DNA of 64,000 nucleotides, from assembly GCF_947241125.1 (NCBI RefSeq), contig NZ_OX365700.1, positions 1,488,001-1,552,000 on the forward strand, written 5' to 3'. This DNA is from Nitrospira tepida (lineage in GTDB: Bacteria > Nitrospirota > Nitrospiria > Nitrospirales > Nitrospiraceae). Below the pieces are notes generated by a model. It saw only the letters and a program-made list of their open reading frames with translations, had not been told where the DNA came from and made no database searches. How positions within the stretch are numbered: the first letter of the stretch is position 1; each line of letters starts with the position of its first letter. Made by a program: the position numbers and the translations under genes. Of the stretch, positions 55,202 to 63,455 are shown in pieces.

Positions 55202-55705
55202 CTATTTCGACGACAAGATCAAGAGCGGCACCCAGACCGGCGCCGTGATGATGCCGACCGCCAGCACGGCGATCGTCGGATACACGATGACGGCGGCGGG
55301 GACTTCCCAGAACCGATTGGCGCAGGAGTGGCGCTTCTCGCTGGTCCAGGAATCGGACAGCGGAGCAAACAAGGGTGTGCAGGTCCCGCTTTCCGGCTCG
55401 ATGTCATAGGCGCGCAGGTCCCAGTCGCCGCCGACTTTCTTGGCCTTGCCGAGGTTCGTGACTTTGCCGGTCGGACAGAGCACCCGCACCACGTCTTCGC
55501 GCGGGAGCCCCCGGGCCAATTCCGGTTCCGCGCAGGTGACGTCAAGGACGGTGCCGTCCTGCTCGATGCGGAGAATCTTGCCGGACTTGGTCTCGTAGTA
55601 GCGCGCGCCCTGGTCTTCGTAAAAGTAGGCGCGGGGTGGAAGGTCCGTGGAGCAGCCGGTGAGCAACGTAAGGAAAGCCATGACGACACGGGCGGCAAGA
55701 TTCAC
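55202..55705 (-). CDS. Lipoprotein with C-terminal membrane helix
   Basis: A 167-residue protein with a lipoprotein signal (VVMAFLTLLTGC) and a C-terminal hydrophobic helix (AAVIVYPTIAVLAVGIITAP). The middle is a small beta domain: ARYYETKSGKILRIEQDGTV and VRVLCPTGKVTNLG. No family recognised. It lies 31 bases upstream of the Aas gene on the same strand. Confidence 0.7.
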   Translation of the reverse strand: MNLAARVVMAFLTLLTGCSTDLPPRAYFYEDQGARYYETKSGKILRIEQDGTVLDVTCAEPELARGLPREDVVRVLCPTGKVTNLGKAKKVGGDWDLRAYDIEPESGTCTPLFAPLSDSWTSEKRHSCANRFWEVPAAVIVYPTIAVLAVGIITAPVWVPLLILSSK

Positions 55706-56070
55706 CGAAAGAGCCTCCTTAACGAGGTTGATCGACCGGCCACGAGGGCATCTTGTCCTACTGTCGAAGAAAGTTCAAATGGAACGCGACTTCGCTCTCA
55801 CGCAGTGAGCCTGGTAGAAGCCTCGGTCAACTGGTGTTGTCCCTAGTAGTAAAGAGCTTTGGATCATCAGAACAATCGACTCCGTCCAAACGGTCCTATG
55901 AGCGCTTCGGCTCAGCAATGAACAGAGAGGCGCGTTCCATCATGCAAAAGGGTGGTTCACGTGTTTTTGATGCTGTGCTACCGTGGCCCACGCTTTTCAT
56001 CGTCGGCTTCCGCTGCGGCGCCCGTCGATCCTGCTACGGCAACTCACCCCTTGCTTGAGGAGAGGACAAC
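55706..56070. other. Divergent 365-base spacer
   Basis: It should hold promoters for the minus-strand lipoprotein and the plus-strand repeat lipoprotein. GGAGAGG precedes the ATG at 56071. I see no further repeat, operator or RNA gene. Confidence 0.4.
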
Positions 56071-57534
56071 ATGATGGAGAACTCACGAGGCAGCCTGCAC
56101 CTTGCCGTTCTGGGCGCGATCGCGATCGGGATCGTCGCATGCAGCGGCGGAGGCGACTCGGGAGCGCCCGCTTCAGGCGGAGGGGGCACGGTGCCGCCGC
56201 CCCCCTCGGCGGGCGGTGTCAACGTGGTGTTCGGCCGCGACACCGGAGGCAACGATGATCTCTTTCTGATCAAGAACGATGGGAGCGGATTGGTCCCGCT
56301 TGCGACCGGTCCGGAGGATGAGGTGTTTGCGCGACTGGCTGGCGCGCGCATCCTGTATCACAAACGTGCCAATCCGTTTTCACAGCGGGATATCTGGAGC
56401 GTGGGGACGGACGGAACAGGAGGCGCCGCGCTGCTGAGTGGTCCGGCGGACGAAGCCGTCGCCGCCGTGAGCGGCACCCGCGTGATCGTGGAAACGGCGC
56501 CGGGGCTGGGAATGCCGCGGGATCTCCTGAGCATCGGACTGGATGGGAGCGGGCAGGCGCCTCTGGCCAATACGGCCGACGATGAATATTTCCGTGGGAT
56601 CATCGGCAACCGGGTCCTGTACGAACGAAACGTCGGCGGACAGACGGATGTATACAGCGTCAACCTCGATGGGTCCGATCCGAAGCCGTTGGCGGCGGAC
56701 CCGGGGTTCGAGGAATTCGTGGTCGGCAGCGCCGGCTCGCAGGTGATCATTGTGACTCGAGTCGACGTCATGTCACCGGCGAACCTGGTGGCGATCAATG
56801 CGGACGGCAGCGGCACGCCGTCCTTGTTGGGGGGCAGCCCCAACAACGAAGTGCTGGGGGCGGTGGTCGGCAATCGAGTCGTCTTCATGCGGTCGGTGGC
56901 CTCGCAGTTCGATATCTTCAGCGTCAACCTCGATGGATCGGATGTGAGGCCGCTCAGCGTGAATCCCGACAATGAGTTTGTCGAAGCCATTGCCGGGACG
57001 CGGGTGATCTATTCCCGGAACGTGGGCGGCCAGACCGACCTCTACAGCGTCAATGTGGATGGGACGGGCGAGGCTCCTCTGGCCACGACTCCGACGAGCG
57101 AGGAACATGCGGCGGCAGTGGTGGGCTCCCGCGTCATTTTCCGGCGTACGATCGGGGCGCAGGACGATCTGTTCAGCATCAACGCGGACGGGTCCGGCAT
57201 CGAGGCACCTTTGGCGACCGGCCCGGAGGATGAGGACTTTGCCGGCCAGGTCGGGACCCGCGTCCTGTTCCACCGCAACACCGGCGGACCGCTCGGACCG
57301 GCCGATCTCTACAGTGTCAATGTGGACGGAACCGGCCTCGTGCCCTTGGCCACCAGCGGCGACAATGAGGCCTTTGCCGGGGCGGCAGGCGATCGCGCCG
57401 TTTATGAGAAAAAGACCGGCAACTTTTTCAGCAACAGTCCCCGCGATCTGTTCAGCATCGCGCCGGACGGCAGCGGGCCGGCCATCCCTCTCGGGCAAAC
57501 GGCGAACGACGAATATTTCGCCAACAGCTTCTAA
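56071..57534 (+). CDS. Lipoprotein of about nine 45-residue repeats (beta-propeller-like)
   Basis: A 487-residue protein with a lipoprotein signal (LAVLGAIAIGIVAC). From about 45 to 485 it consists of nine to ten tandem repeats of a pattern like D-L-F-S-V-N-x-D-G-S-G...PLA...E-x-F-x-x-x-x-G-x-R-V. Examples are DLYSVNVDGTGEAPLATTPT and DIFSVNLDGSDVRPLSVNPD. DLxSxNxDGxG resembles TolB/PD40 or DUF5050 beta-propeller blades with aspartate calcium loops. It may bind a surface ligand or protein. Confidence 0.85.
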   Translation: MMENSRGSLHLAVLGAIAIGIVACSGGGDSGAPASGGGGTVPPPPSAGGVNVVFGRDTGGNDDLFLIKNDGSGLVPLATGPEDEVFARLAGARILYHKRANPFSQRDIWSVGTDGTGGAALLSGPADEAVAAVSGTRVIVETAPGLGMPRDLLSIGLDGSGQAPLANTADDEYFRGIIGNRVLYERNVGGQTDVYSVNLDGSDPKPLAADPGFEEFVVGSAGSQVIIVTRVDVMSPANLVAINADGSGTPSLLGGSPNNEVLGAVVGNRVVFMRSVASQFDIFSVNLDGSDVRPLSVNPDNEFVEAIAGTRVIYSRNVGGQTDLYSVNVDGTGEAPLATTPTSEEHAAAVVGSRVIFRRTIGAQDDLFSINADGSGIEAPLATGPEDEDFAGQVGTRVLFHRNTGGPLGPADLYSVNVDGTGLVPLATSGDNEAFAGAAGDRAVYEKKTGNFFSNSPRDLFSIAPDGSGPAIPLGQTANDEYFANSF

Positions 57535-57572
57535 GCCTCGACGGGGCCTGGGGGCGTAGGGGCTTCTGTCTG

Positions 57573-59450
57573 TCAAGATTCGGCCGGCGGCGTGGCCGTC
57601 GGCACCGGCAGGCCTTCGAGCGCCATGATCCGCAAGGCGTTGGTGGTCGGACAAGGGCCAGGCCGGAGCCTATAGTCAAACGACAGGGCTCCGTTCTCGA
57701 TCGTTTCCTGGAAATGGACGTTGCTCAATGTGGGAACGGCCGTTTCCAACTCGGCAAGTTCGAGGTCGTGCGTGGTGATCAAGCCAAAACCGTTGTGTGA
57801 CGCGAGCTCTTGAATGTAGGCCTGGCTGCCGATGAGCCGTTCCCGATTGTTGGTGCCCCGGAAGATCTCGTCGATCAGAAACAGGACCGGAGCGCCGGAC
57901 CGATCGCGGGCCGCTTCCAGGATCAACTTCAGCCGCTTGACCTCCGCATAGAAGTGCGACAGTCCCTGTTCGATTGAATCCTCCACGCGGATGCAACAGC
58001 GCAGCCGCACCCAGCTCCATTCGAACCGCTCGGCGCACACGGGTGCCCCGGCCTGCGCGAGACAGACGTTGATCCCGATGGTCCGGAGAAACGTACTTTT
58101 GCCGGACATGTTCGATCCGGTGACGAGCCACAGCCGACCCTGCCCCTGCAACCCGACATCGTTGTTCACCCGCTGCGTCGAAGGAATAAGCGGATGGCCC
58201 AGCGACCGGGCGTGGATCGCGCCGTCGGTCTCCTGAGCGTCGCTCAAGACCGGCCAGGCGTAGGTCGGGTGGAGATAGGCAAAGGTGGCGCAGGCGCTGG
58301 TGGCTTCGATCTCGGCCAGGATATCCAGCCACTGGGGAAGATGATCTGTAATCCGGCTCTGGAGCCGTTGCAGGCGCCAGATAAAATAGAGATCCCAGGG
58401 ACCGGGCAGGTTGACCAGGATATGGGCCAAGGGATTGGACCGCACGCTAAGCCCCGCGACGATGCGGGCCGCTTGACGCAGGTGCCGGGAGGGACTGCGA
58501 TCCGCCTGGACGAGCGGCGCGCAGAGTTCGCGCAGGGCCGCATGCTTGGCCCGCGCGCGGCCTTCGAGATACGCCAATACGGCGCCCAGCTTGTCGAGTT
58601 CCACCTGAAGCGAGAGGGCATGTTCAAAGGCCTGCTGGCTCCGTTCGACCATGAGAAAGAGGAACAGATAAAGGGCAAAGCTCAGCACCCAGTAACCGGG
58701 CAACCAACCGGCCAAGGAGGCTGCCAACAGACCGATCGTGCCCAGAGAGAACGCCGCCTGGATCGCCAAGAGCAGCGGCAGGGTCGGCCAGCCGGCCGGA
58801 GTCAACAATACGGCCTGGAGGCGTCGCCCGTCGATCTCCTGTTCCCCGATCAATAACCCTTCAAGCACCAATCGATCACGACACAGCGTCAAGCGGCTGA
58901 GTTCACGGGCCAGGCGTTGCCGGCCGGCCCATTGAGCCCGATCCTGCGGAGGATGCAGCAACCAGGACGTGAGCCGCTCTCGTCCGTTGGACGACACGGT
59001 CGTGTCGAGCAGGTGCAGCAGCGAATGCGGGCCCAGGAGATCCAGGTCCTTCGCATAGGGATGGTCGGCGGGGGGCTCATGCTCCCGCCGTGGGATGGCC
59101 GGCCAATCCAGATGGAGGCGGGCGAGGTGTGTCTGCTTGACGGTGCGCCAGAGGCGCCACCGGTGCATCCGCTGTTCAAGCCTGTTATGATACGCCGCTA
59201 CGGCGGCGAACCCGAGCACCAACAGAGCGAGCGCCGTGTTTCCGGCCAGGTACCAGCCGAGCTTGAACAGTGTCACGCAGAGCGCGATCCCGACAAGGAA
59301 CAGGATGAGACGGGCAGTCGTGAACGTGCGGCTCAGGGCATGATGGTCTGCGATCCGCCGGTCCGCCGCGGCGATCAGCCGCCGGAGGGTCCGTTCGCGT
59401 CCGAACGCGGCCTTGGGCGCGAGAGGTTGATGAGGCTGAGGCGGCTTCAT
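57573..59450 (-). CDS. Membrane-associated MutS-like ATPase
   Basis: A 625-residue protein. Two hydrophobic stretches (LILFLVGIALCVTLFKLGWY; GYWVLSFALYLFLFLMVERS) frame a DNA-clamp-like region. The C-terminal ATPase is of MutS type: Walker A GSNMSGKST near 455, Walker B LFLIDEIFRGTNNRER and the following LITTHDLELAELE. It lacks the mismatch-recognition domain, so it is not classical repair. The ATG at 59450 is chosen because the longer frame would overlap the divergent prmA start. Confidence 0.86.
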   Translation of the reverse strand: MKPPQPHQPLAPKAAFGRERTLRRLIAAADRRIADHHALSRTFTTARLILFLVGIALCVTLFKLGWYLAGNTALALLVLGFAAVAAYHNRLEQRMHRWRLWRTVKQTHLARLHLDWPAIPRREHEPPADHPYAKDLDLLGPHSLLHLLDTTVSSNGRERLTSWLLHPPQDRAQWAGRQRLARELSRLTLCRDRLVLEGLLIGEQEIDGRRLQAVLLTPAGWPTLPLLLAIQAAFSLGTIGLLAASLAGWLPGYWVLSFALYLFLFLMVERSQQAFEHALSLQVELDKLGAVLAYLEGRARAKHAALRELCAPLVQADRSPSRHLRQAARIVAGLSVRSNPLAHILVNLPGPWDLYFIWRLQRLQSRITDHLPQWLDILAEIEATSACATFAYLHPTYAWPVLSDAQETDGAIHARSLGHPLIPSTQRVNNDVGLQGQGRLWLVTGSNMSGKSTFLRTIGINVCLAQAGAPVCAERFEWSWVRLRCCIRVEDSIEQGLSHFYAEVKRLKLILEAARDRSGAPVLFLIDEIFRGTNNRERLIGSQAYIQELASHNGFGLITTHDLELAELETAVPTLSNVHFQETIENGALSFDYRLRPGPCPTTNALRIMALEGLPVPTATPPAES

Positions 59451-59490
59451 GCGGTGGGCAGACCTTACTGATTTCCGTCCGAGGGCGTCA

Positions 59491-60381
59491 ATGGGAACGG
59501 GAGTGGAATCCAATTGGATCGATGTGCAGATGCGGACCAGCCTCGATGCCGGTGAGGTGCTCGGCCTGTTGAATGATCCTTCCGTGACCGGCGGCTGGCT
59601 GGACGGAGACGGAACGGTTCATTTTTACTGGCCGGCCGGGGAGTGGAGTGGGGAACGGCTCGCCCACCTGCGGGCGGTGCTGCTCCAACTCGGGGACGGC
59701 TCGGCGGGTGCATCAATCGAGATCCGGGAAGAGCCGGCGCAGGATTGGAATCGGCTCTGGGCGCAATCAGTCACACCGCTGCGGATCGGACGGCGCGTGC
59801 TTATCCGACCGAGTTGGGAGCCGGAGGACGGAGGATCCGACACGATCGAGCTGGTGATCGATCCCAAGCAAGCCTTTGGGACCGGCCACCATGCGACGAC
59901 GAGCCTGTTGATCGAATGGATCGAAGACTTGGTCGTGGGCGGAATGTCAATTCTGGACGTGGGAACCGGAAGCGGGATTCTGGCGATGGTGGCGCTTCGC
60001 TGTGGAGCAGGGCGGGCGGTCGGCTTGGATTGCGACCCGGAAGCGATCGAGTGCGCCAGGGGTTATGCCGCTCAAAATGGGTTTGACGAGGAGACCTTGC
60101 GCTTGACCGTGGGACGTCTTACTGCGGAGCTTGTGGAAACCCCGGAGCCCTGGCAACTCGTCCTGGCGAATCTGGATTGCCGGACACTCCTCGAAACCTC
60201 AGAGCTTCTGGCCAGGCTGGCGCAGCGGGGCGCGACCCTGCTGTTCTCCGGCATTCTGGTCGAGCAGGAGGAAGAGATCCGCCTGGCCTATGCCGAGCGC
60301 GGAGTCTACGGGACGGAGGTCAAGCGGAAGGACGGCTGGGTCGCGTTGCGGCTGCGCGCATCCGAATCCTGTGATGGATGA
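59491..60381 (+). CDS. prmA: Ribosomal protein L11 methyltransferase (PrmA)
   Basis: A 296-residue methyltransferase. The PrmA mark is IDPKQAFGTGHHATTSLLIE, followed by the SAM site LDVGTGSGILAMVALRCGA and LVLANLDCRTLLE at motif IV (the catalytic Asn-Leu). It trimethylates ribosomal protein L11. An upstream ATG at 59449 gives a longer N-terminus of weak support. Convergent order, with a MOSC gene 4 bases before its end. Confidence 0.9.
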   Translation: MGTGVESNWIDVQMRTSLDAGEVLGLLNDPSVTGGWLDGDGTVHFYWPAGEWSGERLAHLRAVLLQLGDGSAGASIEIREEPAQDWNRLWAQSVTPLRIGRRVLIRPSWEPEDGGSDTIELVIDPKQAFGTGHHATTSLLIEWIEDLVVGGMSILDVGTGSGILAMVALRCGAGRAVGLDCDPEAIECARGYAAQNGFDEETLRLTVGRLTAELVETPEPWQLVLANLDCRTLLETSELLARLAQRGATLLFSGILVEQEEEIRLAYAERGVYGTEVKRKDGWVALRLRASESCDG

Positions 60382-61022
60382 CCATGAAACCTGTCGGGAC
60401 CTCGTCAGACATCCGGGCAGGATATGGGATGGACCGGGAAATTGACCGATCTGATGCGCTGGGAGAAGGACGGCTTCATCAGATCAATATCTCCGACGGC
60501 GGCGTACCCAAGCTGCCCGTGGCGGAGGCGGTGATCACGTCAGATGGAGTCAGCGGCGACCGGCAACGGAACCATTCTGTGCACGGAGGCAGGGACCGCG
60601 CCCTGTGTCTGTTTTCGCTCGAACGGCTCGACTCGCTGCGGCAGGAAGGCCACAGTATTTACCCCGGCGCCTCCGGCGAGAACCTCACGTTGGCCGGATT
60701 GGATTGGAGCATGGTCAGGCCTGGGGATCGTCTCCGAATCGGCGAGACGGTTGAACTGGAACTTACGAGCTACACGACGCCTTGCCGCTACAACGCCTGC
60801 TGGTTCCTTGACGGCGATTACGGCCGAATCTCGCACAAACGCCATCCGGGCTGGAGCCGGCTCTATGCCAAGGTGCTCCGGGAAGGGGTGGTTCGCCAGG
60901 GCGATCGGGTAGAACTTGTGGCGCAGGCTAAGGTCAAGGCTGAGGTTGAGAGGAATGGTTCGGGCTCGGCCACGGTTCAATGTGAAACTGAGCCGGAGCC
61001 TGAAACGAGACCTCAACCTTAG
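60378..61022 (+). CDS. MOSC-domain protein with repeat-derived C-terminus
   Basis: A 214-residue protein with the MOSC core of molybdenum cofactor sulfurases: GVSGDRQRNHSVHGGRDRAL, GASGENLTLAGLDW and the cysteine-bearing TPCRYNACWFLDGDYGRISH. MOSC proteins carry sulfur from a conserved Cys to a metal cofactor. The last 30 residues (VAQAKVKAEVERNGSG on) come from a dispersed inverted repeat that also gives its TAG stop. Overlaps prmA by 4 bases. Confidence 0.87.
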   Translation: MTMKPVGTSSDIRAGYGMDREIDRSDALGEGRLHQINISDGGVPKLPVAEAVITSDGVSGDRQRNHSVHGGRDRALCLFSLERLDSLRQEGHSIYPGASGENLTLAGLDWSMVRPGDRLRIGETVELELTSYTTPCRYNACWFLDGDYGRISHKRHPGWSRLYAKVLREGVVRQGDRVELVAQAKVKAEVERNGSGSATVQCETEPEPETRPQP

Positions 61023-61039
61023 TCTCAACCTCAACCTGG
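60926..61039. repeat. CTCAAC/AGGTCA inverted repeat encoding a protein tail
   Basis: Left arm GGCTAAGGTCAAGGCTGAGG (60926 on) and right arm CCTCAACCTTAGTCTCAACC (61011 on) are imperfect complements; the same words occur at 10746. The repeat runs through the MOSC stop codon into the spacer before the methyltransferase. Confidence 0.74.
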
Positions 61040-61048
61040 TTCATTGTC

Positions 61049-61708
61049 ATGGAACGCCAGCTCGAACCAGAACTGATGGACGATCCCGAACAGGCGGCCG
61101 CCTATGCGCGCGCCAATTTCGAGTCGGAGAATCAGGGGTTCGTGGATCGGTTCGGCGAATATTTTCCGGACTTCGAAGAAGGACAGGTGTTTGATCTGGG
61201 GTGCGGGCCGGCCGATATCCCGGCGAGGTTTGTACGGGCCTACCCCCGCTGCCGGGTGACTGCCGTGGATGCGTCGCCGCCCATGCTGGATCTGGCGCGA
61301 CAGGCGGTCACCGCTGCCGGATTGTCCGGGCAGATCGTGCTTCACTGCGAACGGATTCAGTCGTTTCGTCCGGCTGAGCAGGCCGATGCGATCATCTCCA
61401 ACAGCTTGCTGCACCATCTGCCCCATCCGCTTCAATTCTGGCATGCCGTCCGGCGACTGATGAAGCCGGGCGGCGCCGTTTTGGTGATGGACCTGCTGCG
61501 GCCGGAATCACCGGAAGCGGCCCAGGCGATCGTCGAGACCTATGCCGCGAATGAAGCGCCGATCCTGAAGCGGGACTTCTACCATTCGCTGCTGGCTGCG
61601 TTCACCGAGGACGAGGTGGCGGCCCAACTCACGCAGATGAACCTGACCAGGCTGCTGATTGACGTGGTGGATGATCGGCATTGGATTGTCGGCGGCCGTG
61701 TCTATTAA
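61049..61708 (+). CDS. Class I SAM-dependent methyltransferase
   Basis: A 219-residue methyltransferase: FDLGCGPADIPARFVRAYP (motif I), VTAVDASPPMLDLARQAV, and DAIISNSLLHHLPHPLQF with motif IV. Helix-rich N-terminal lid (PELMDDPEQAAAYARANFES). Substrate unknown. It ends 10 bases inside the next gene's start. Confidence 0.88.
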   Translation: MERQLEPELMDDPEQAAAYARANFESENQGFVDRFGEYFPDFEEGQVFDLGCGPADIPARFVRAYPRCRVTAVDASPPMLDLARQAVTAAGLSGQIVLHCERIQSFRPAEQADAIISNSLLHHLPHPLQFWHAVRRLMKPGGAVLVMDLLRPESPEAAQAIVETYAANEAPILKRDFYHSLLAAFTEDEVAAQLTQMNLTRLLIDVVDDRHWIVGGRVY

Positions 61709-62546
61709 GCGGGTCAGTGCCAAGCTGGTAGGGGTAGGGACTGCGGCGCCGGCGTTGCTGGCCATTGTGGTTATGGTTACGTCGGCCGACGCGCAGCTCG
61801 ATCGGCTGCGGAAGTTCCGGTCTGAGCCGGGGCCGGCGCCTGTTCAGGATCAGCCGATGGTCACCGTTCCGGCCGGCGCATTCTGGATGGGGCGTGACGG
61901 GGCGGAGGCCTTGGAGGACGAGCGGCCCCGCCATGAAGTTTGGCTTGACGAGTTTTTAATCGACCTGCACGAAGTCACGACCGAAGCCTATGCGCGGTTT
62001 CTCGCGGAGACTCAACGGCAACCGCCGGCGTTTTGGGAATCGGTGAGCCTCTTGAGGCACGGCACCAGGCCGGTCGTGGGCGTCACCTGGGATGATGCCG
62101 CCGCCTACTGCACGTGGAGAGGGGCTCGGCTGCCCACGGAAGCCGAATGGGAGAAGGCCGCGAGAGGGACGGATGAGCGCCGCTACCCCTGGGGCAATCA
62201 GAAGCCGACTTCGGACCTGGCCAATTTTGCGTTGGGCGCCCGTTTCAGTTACGACCAGGTTTTGCTCCCCGTCGGACAGTTCCCCAAGGGCAAGAGTCCC
62301 TATGGCGTGCTGGACATGGCGGGAAACGTCTGGGAATGGGTCTCCGATTGGTATTTGGGGAATTATTACGAAATGAGCCCGGTGAGGAACCCGGCGGGGC
62401 CCGAGCAGGGGCAATTCAAGGTCCTGCGCGGCGGTTCCTGGTCCGACTTGCCGAAATATCTCCTCACCTATGGCCGGTTCAAGCTGTCGCCGAACACGCG
62501 AAACAGTTTCACCGGCTTTCGCTGCGCCAAATCGGCCGCGTCTTGA
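61698..62546 (+). CDS. Formylglycine-generating enzyme-like (FGE-sulfatase) exported protein
   Basis: About 282 residues from a GTG at 61698, with a Sec signal (GTAAPALLAIVVMVTSADA). The FGE core is clear: VPAGAFWMGRDGAEALEDER, EVTTEAYARFLAETQ, GARLPTEAEWEKAARGTDER, YPWGNQ, MAGNVWEWVSDW and RGGSWSD. The two active-site Cys of true FGE are not both present, so it is probably a binding or structural relative rather than a sulfatase activator. Overlaps the methyltransferase. Confidence 0.86.
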   Translation: MSIKRVSAKLVGVGTAAPALLAIVVMVTSADAQLDRLRKFRSEPGPAPVQDQPMVTVPAGAFWMGRDGAEALEDERPRHEVWLDEFLIDLHEVTTEAYARFLAETQRQPPAFWESVSLLRHGTRPVVGVTWDDAAAYCTWRGARLPTEAEWEKAARGTDERRYPWGNQKPTSDLANFALGARFSYDQVLLPVGQFPKGKSPYGVLDMAGNVWEWVSDWYLGNYYEMSPVRNPAGPEQGQFKVLRGGSWSDLPKYLLTYGRFKLSPNTRNSFTGFRCAKSAAS

Positions 62547-62623
62547 GGCAGCTCTCGCCCATCGTCGTGTCGGACCATTCAAGGCAGCGGGGTTGCGGAG
62601 GCGGGTGAATGGCAGCTTGATGG

Positions 62624-63403
62624 CTAGGACAGATGCCTGACCATCCACTCGGCGATCGCGCGCGTCATGGCGGTGAAATGTTCTCCGGCCGTGAATCCAT
62701 GGTCGGCGCCCGGCACCACGAGCAGGTGCTTGGGGCCTGACAACGAATCGAGCAGCCGTTCGCTCTGTTGCACCGGCACCAATTCATCGCGGTCGCCGTG
62801 GACGATCAAGGTGGGCACGGCGATCCCTGTGGCTGCGCAATATCCATCGTAGAGCCGGCACTCCTCGTAAAAACGATACCGGAGCCTGATGCGGCCGGAA
62901 CCGCCGGTCACGTCGGGCATCGTGTTGCTTCGCCGCCATTCGTCCAACCCGTCTGAGCCGAACTCCAACTGCAACATGGACGGAAAGTCCGGCACCGGAC
63001 ATTTCAAGGCGAGACAGCGTAATGCCGGTTCACTTGAGGCGGCCTCGGAAGCGGCCAGCAGCGCGATGAGCCCGCCGAAGCTGGAGCCGACCAACCCGAG
63101 GCGACGAAAACCTCGTGCGGCCGCCCAGGCCAAGGCGGCCTTGGCTTGATCGAGGGCCAGGCCCACGGTGATGTCCTCGAACGGACCTTCGCTCTCCCCT
63201 TGGCCGAAAAAGTCGAACCGGAACGTGGCGATGTGTCGTTCAATCAGGAGCCTCGTGAGCGCCTTGTTCGTCGAGCTGTTCTTGCTGGACAGGAAGCCGT
63301 GGCAGAGCAGGGCCACTCGATCCGTCGGCGAGGAGGGAACGGTCAGGATGGCCGCAATCTTATGGCCGGCCTGGTCCGTGAAGAAGTGCGATGTTTCGTT
63401 CAT
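62624..63403 (-). CDS. Alpha/beta-hydrolase
   Basis: A 259-residue hydrolase: VALLCHGFLSSKNSS (oxyanion), TFRFDFFGQGESEG, the nucleophile elbow LVGSSFGGLIALLA, LIVHGDRDELVPV (acid) and the last VPGADHGFTA (His). The triad Ser-Asp-His is complete. Serine hydrolase of broad esterase type; no signal peptide. Confidence 0.9.
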   Translation of the reverse strand: MNETSHFFTDQAGHKIAAILTVPSSPTDRVALLCHGFLSSKNSSTNKALTRLLIERHIATFRFDFFGQGESEGPFEDITVGLALDQAKAALAWAAARGFRRLGLVGSSFGGLIALLAASEAASSEPALRCLALKCPVPDFPSMLQLEFGSDGLDEWRRSNTMPDVTGGSGRIRLRYRFYEECRLYDGYCAATGIAVPTLIVHGDRDELVPVQQSERLLDSLSGPKHLLVVPGADHGFTAGEHFTAMTRAIAEWMVRHLS

Positions 63404-63455
63404 GGGTTGGGTGCAGGATGGCGGATCATGAATGGAATGGGACGACGGTCGCTCC

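Noticed and set aside
61698-62546. True sulfatase-activating formylglycine enzyme
   Set aside because: The two catalytic Cys are not both visible and no sulfatase is near.
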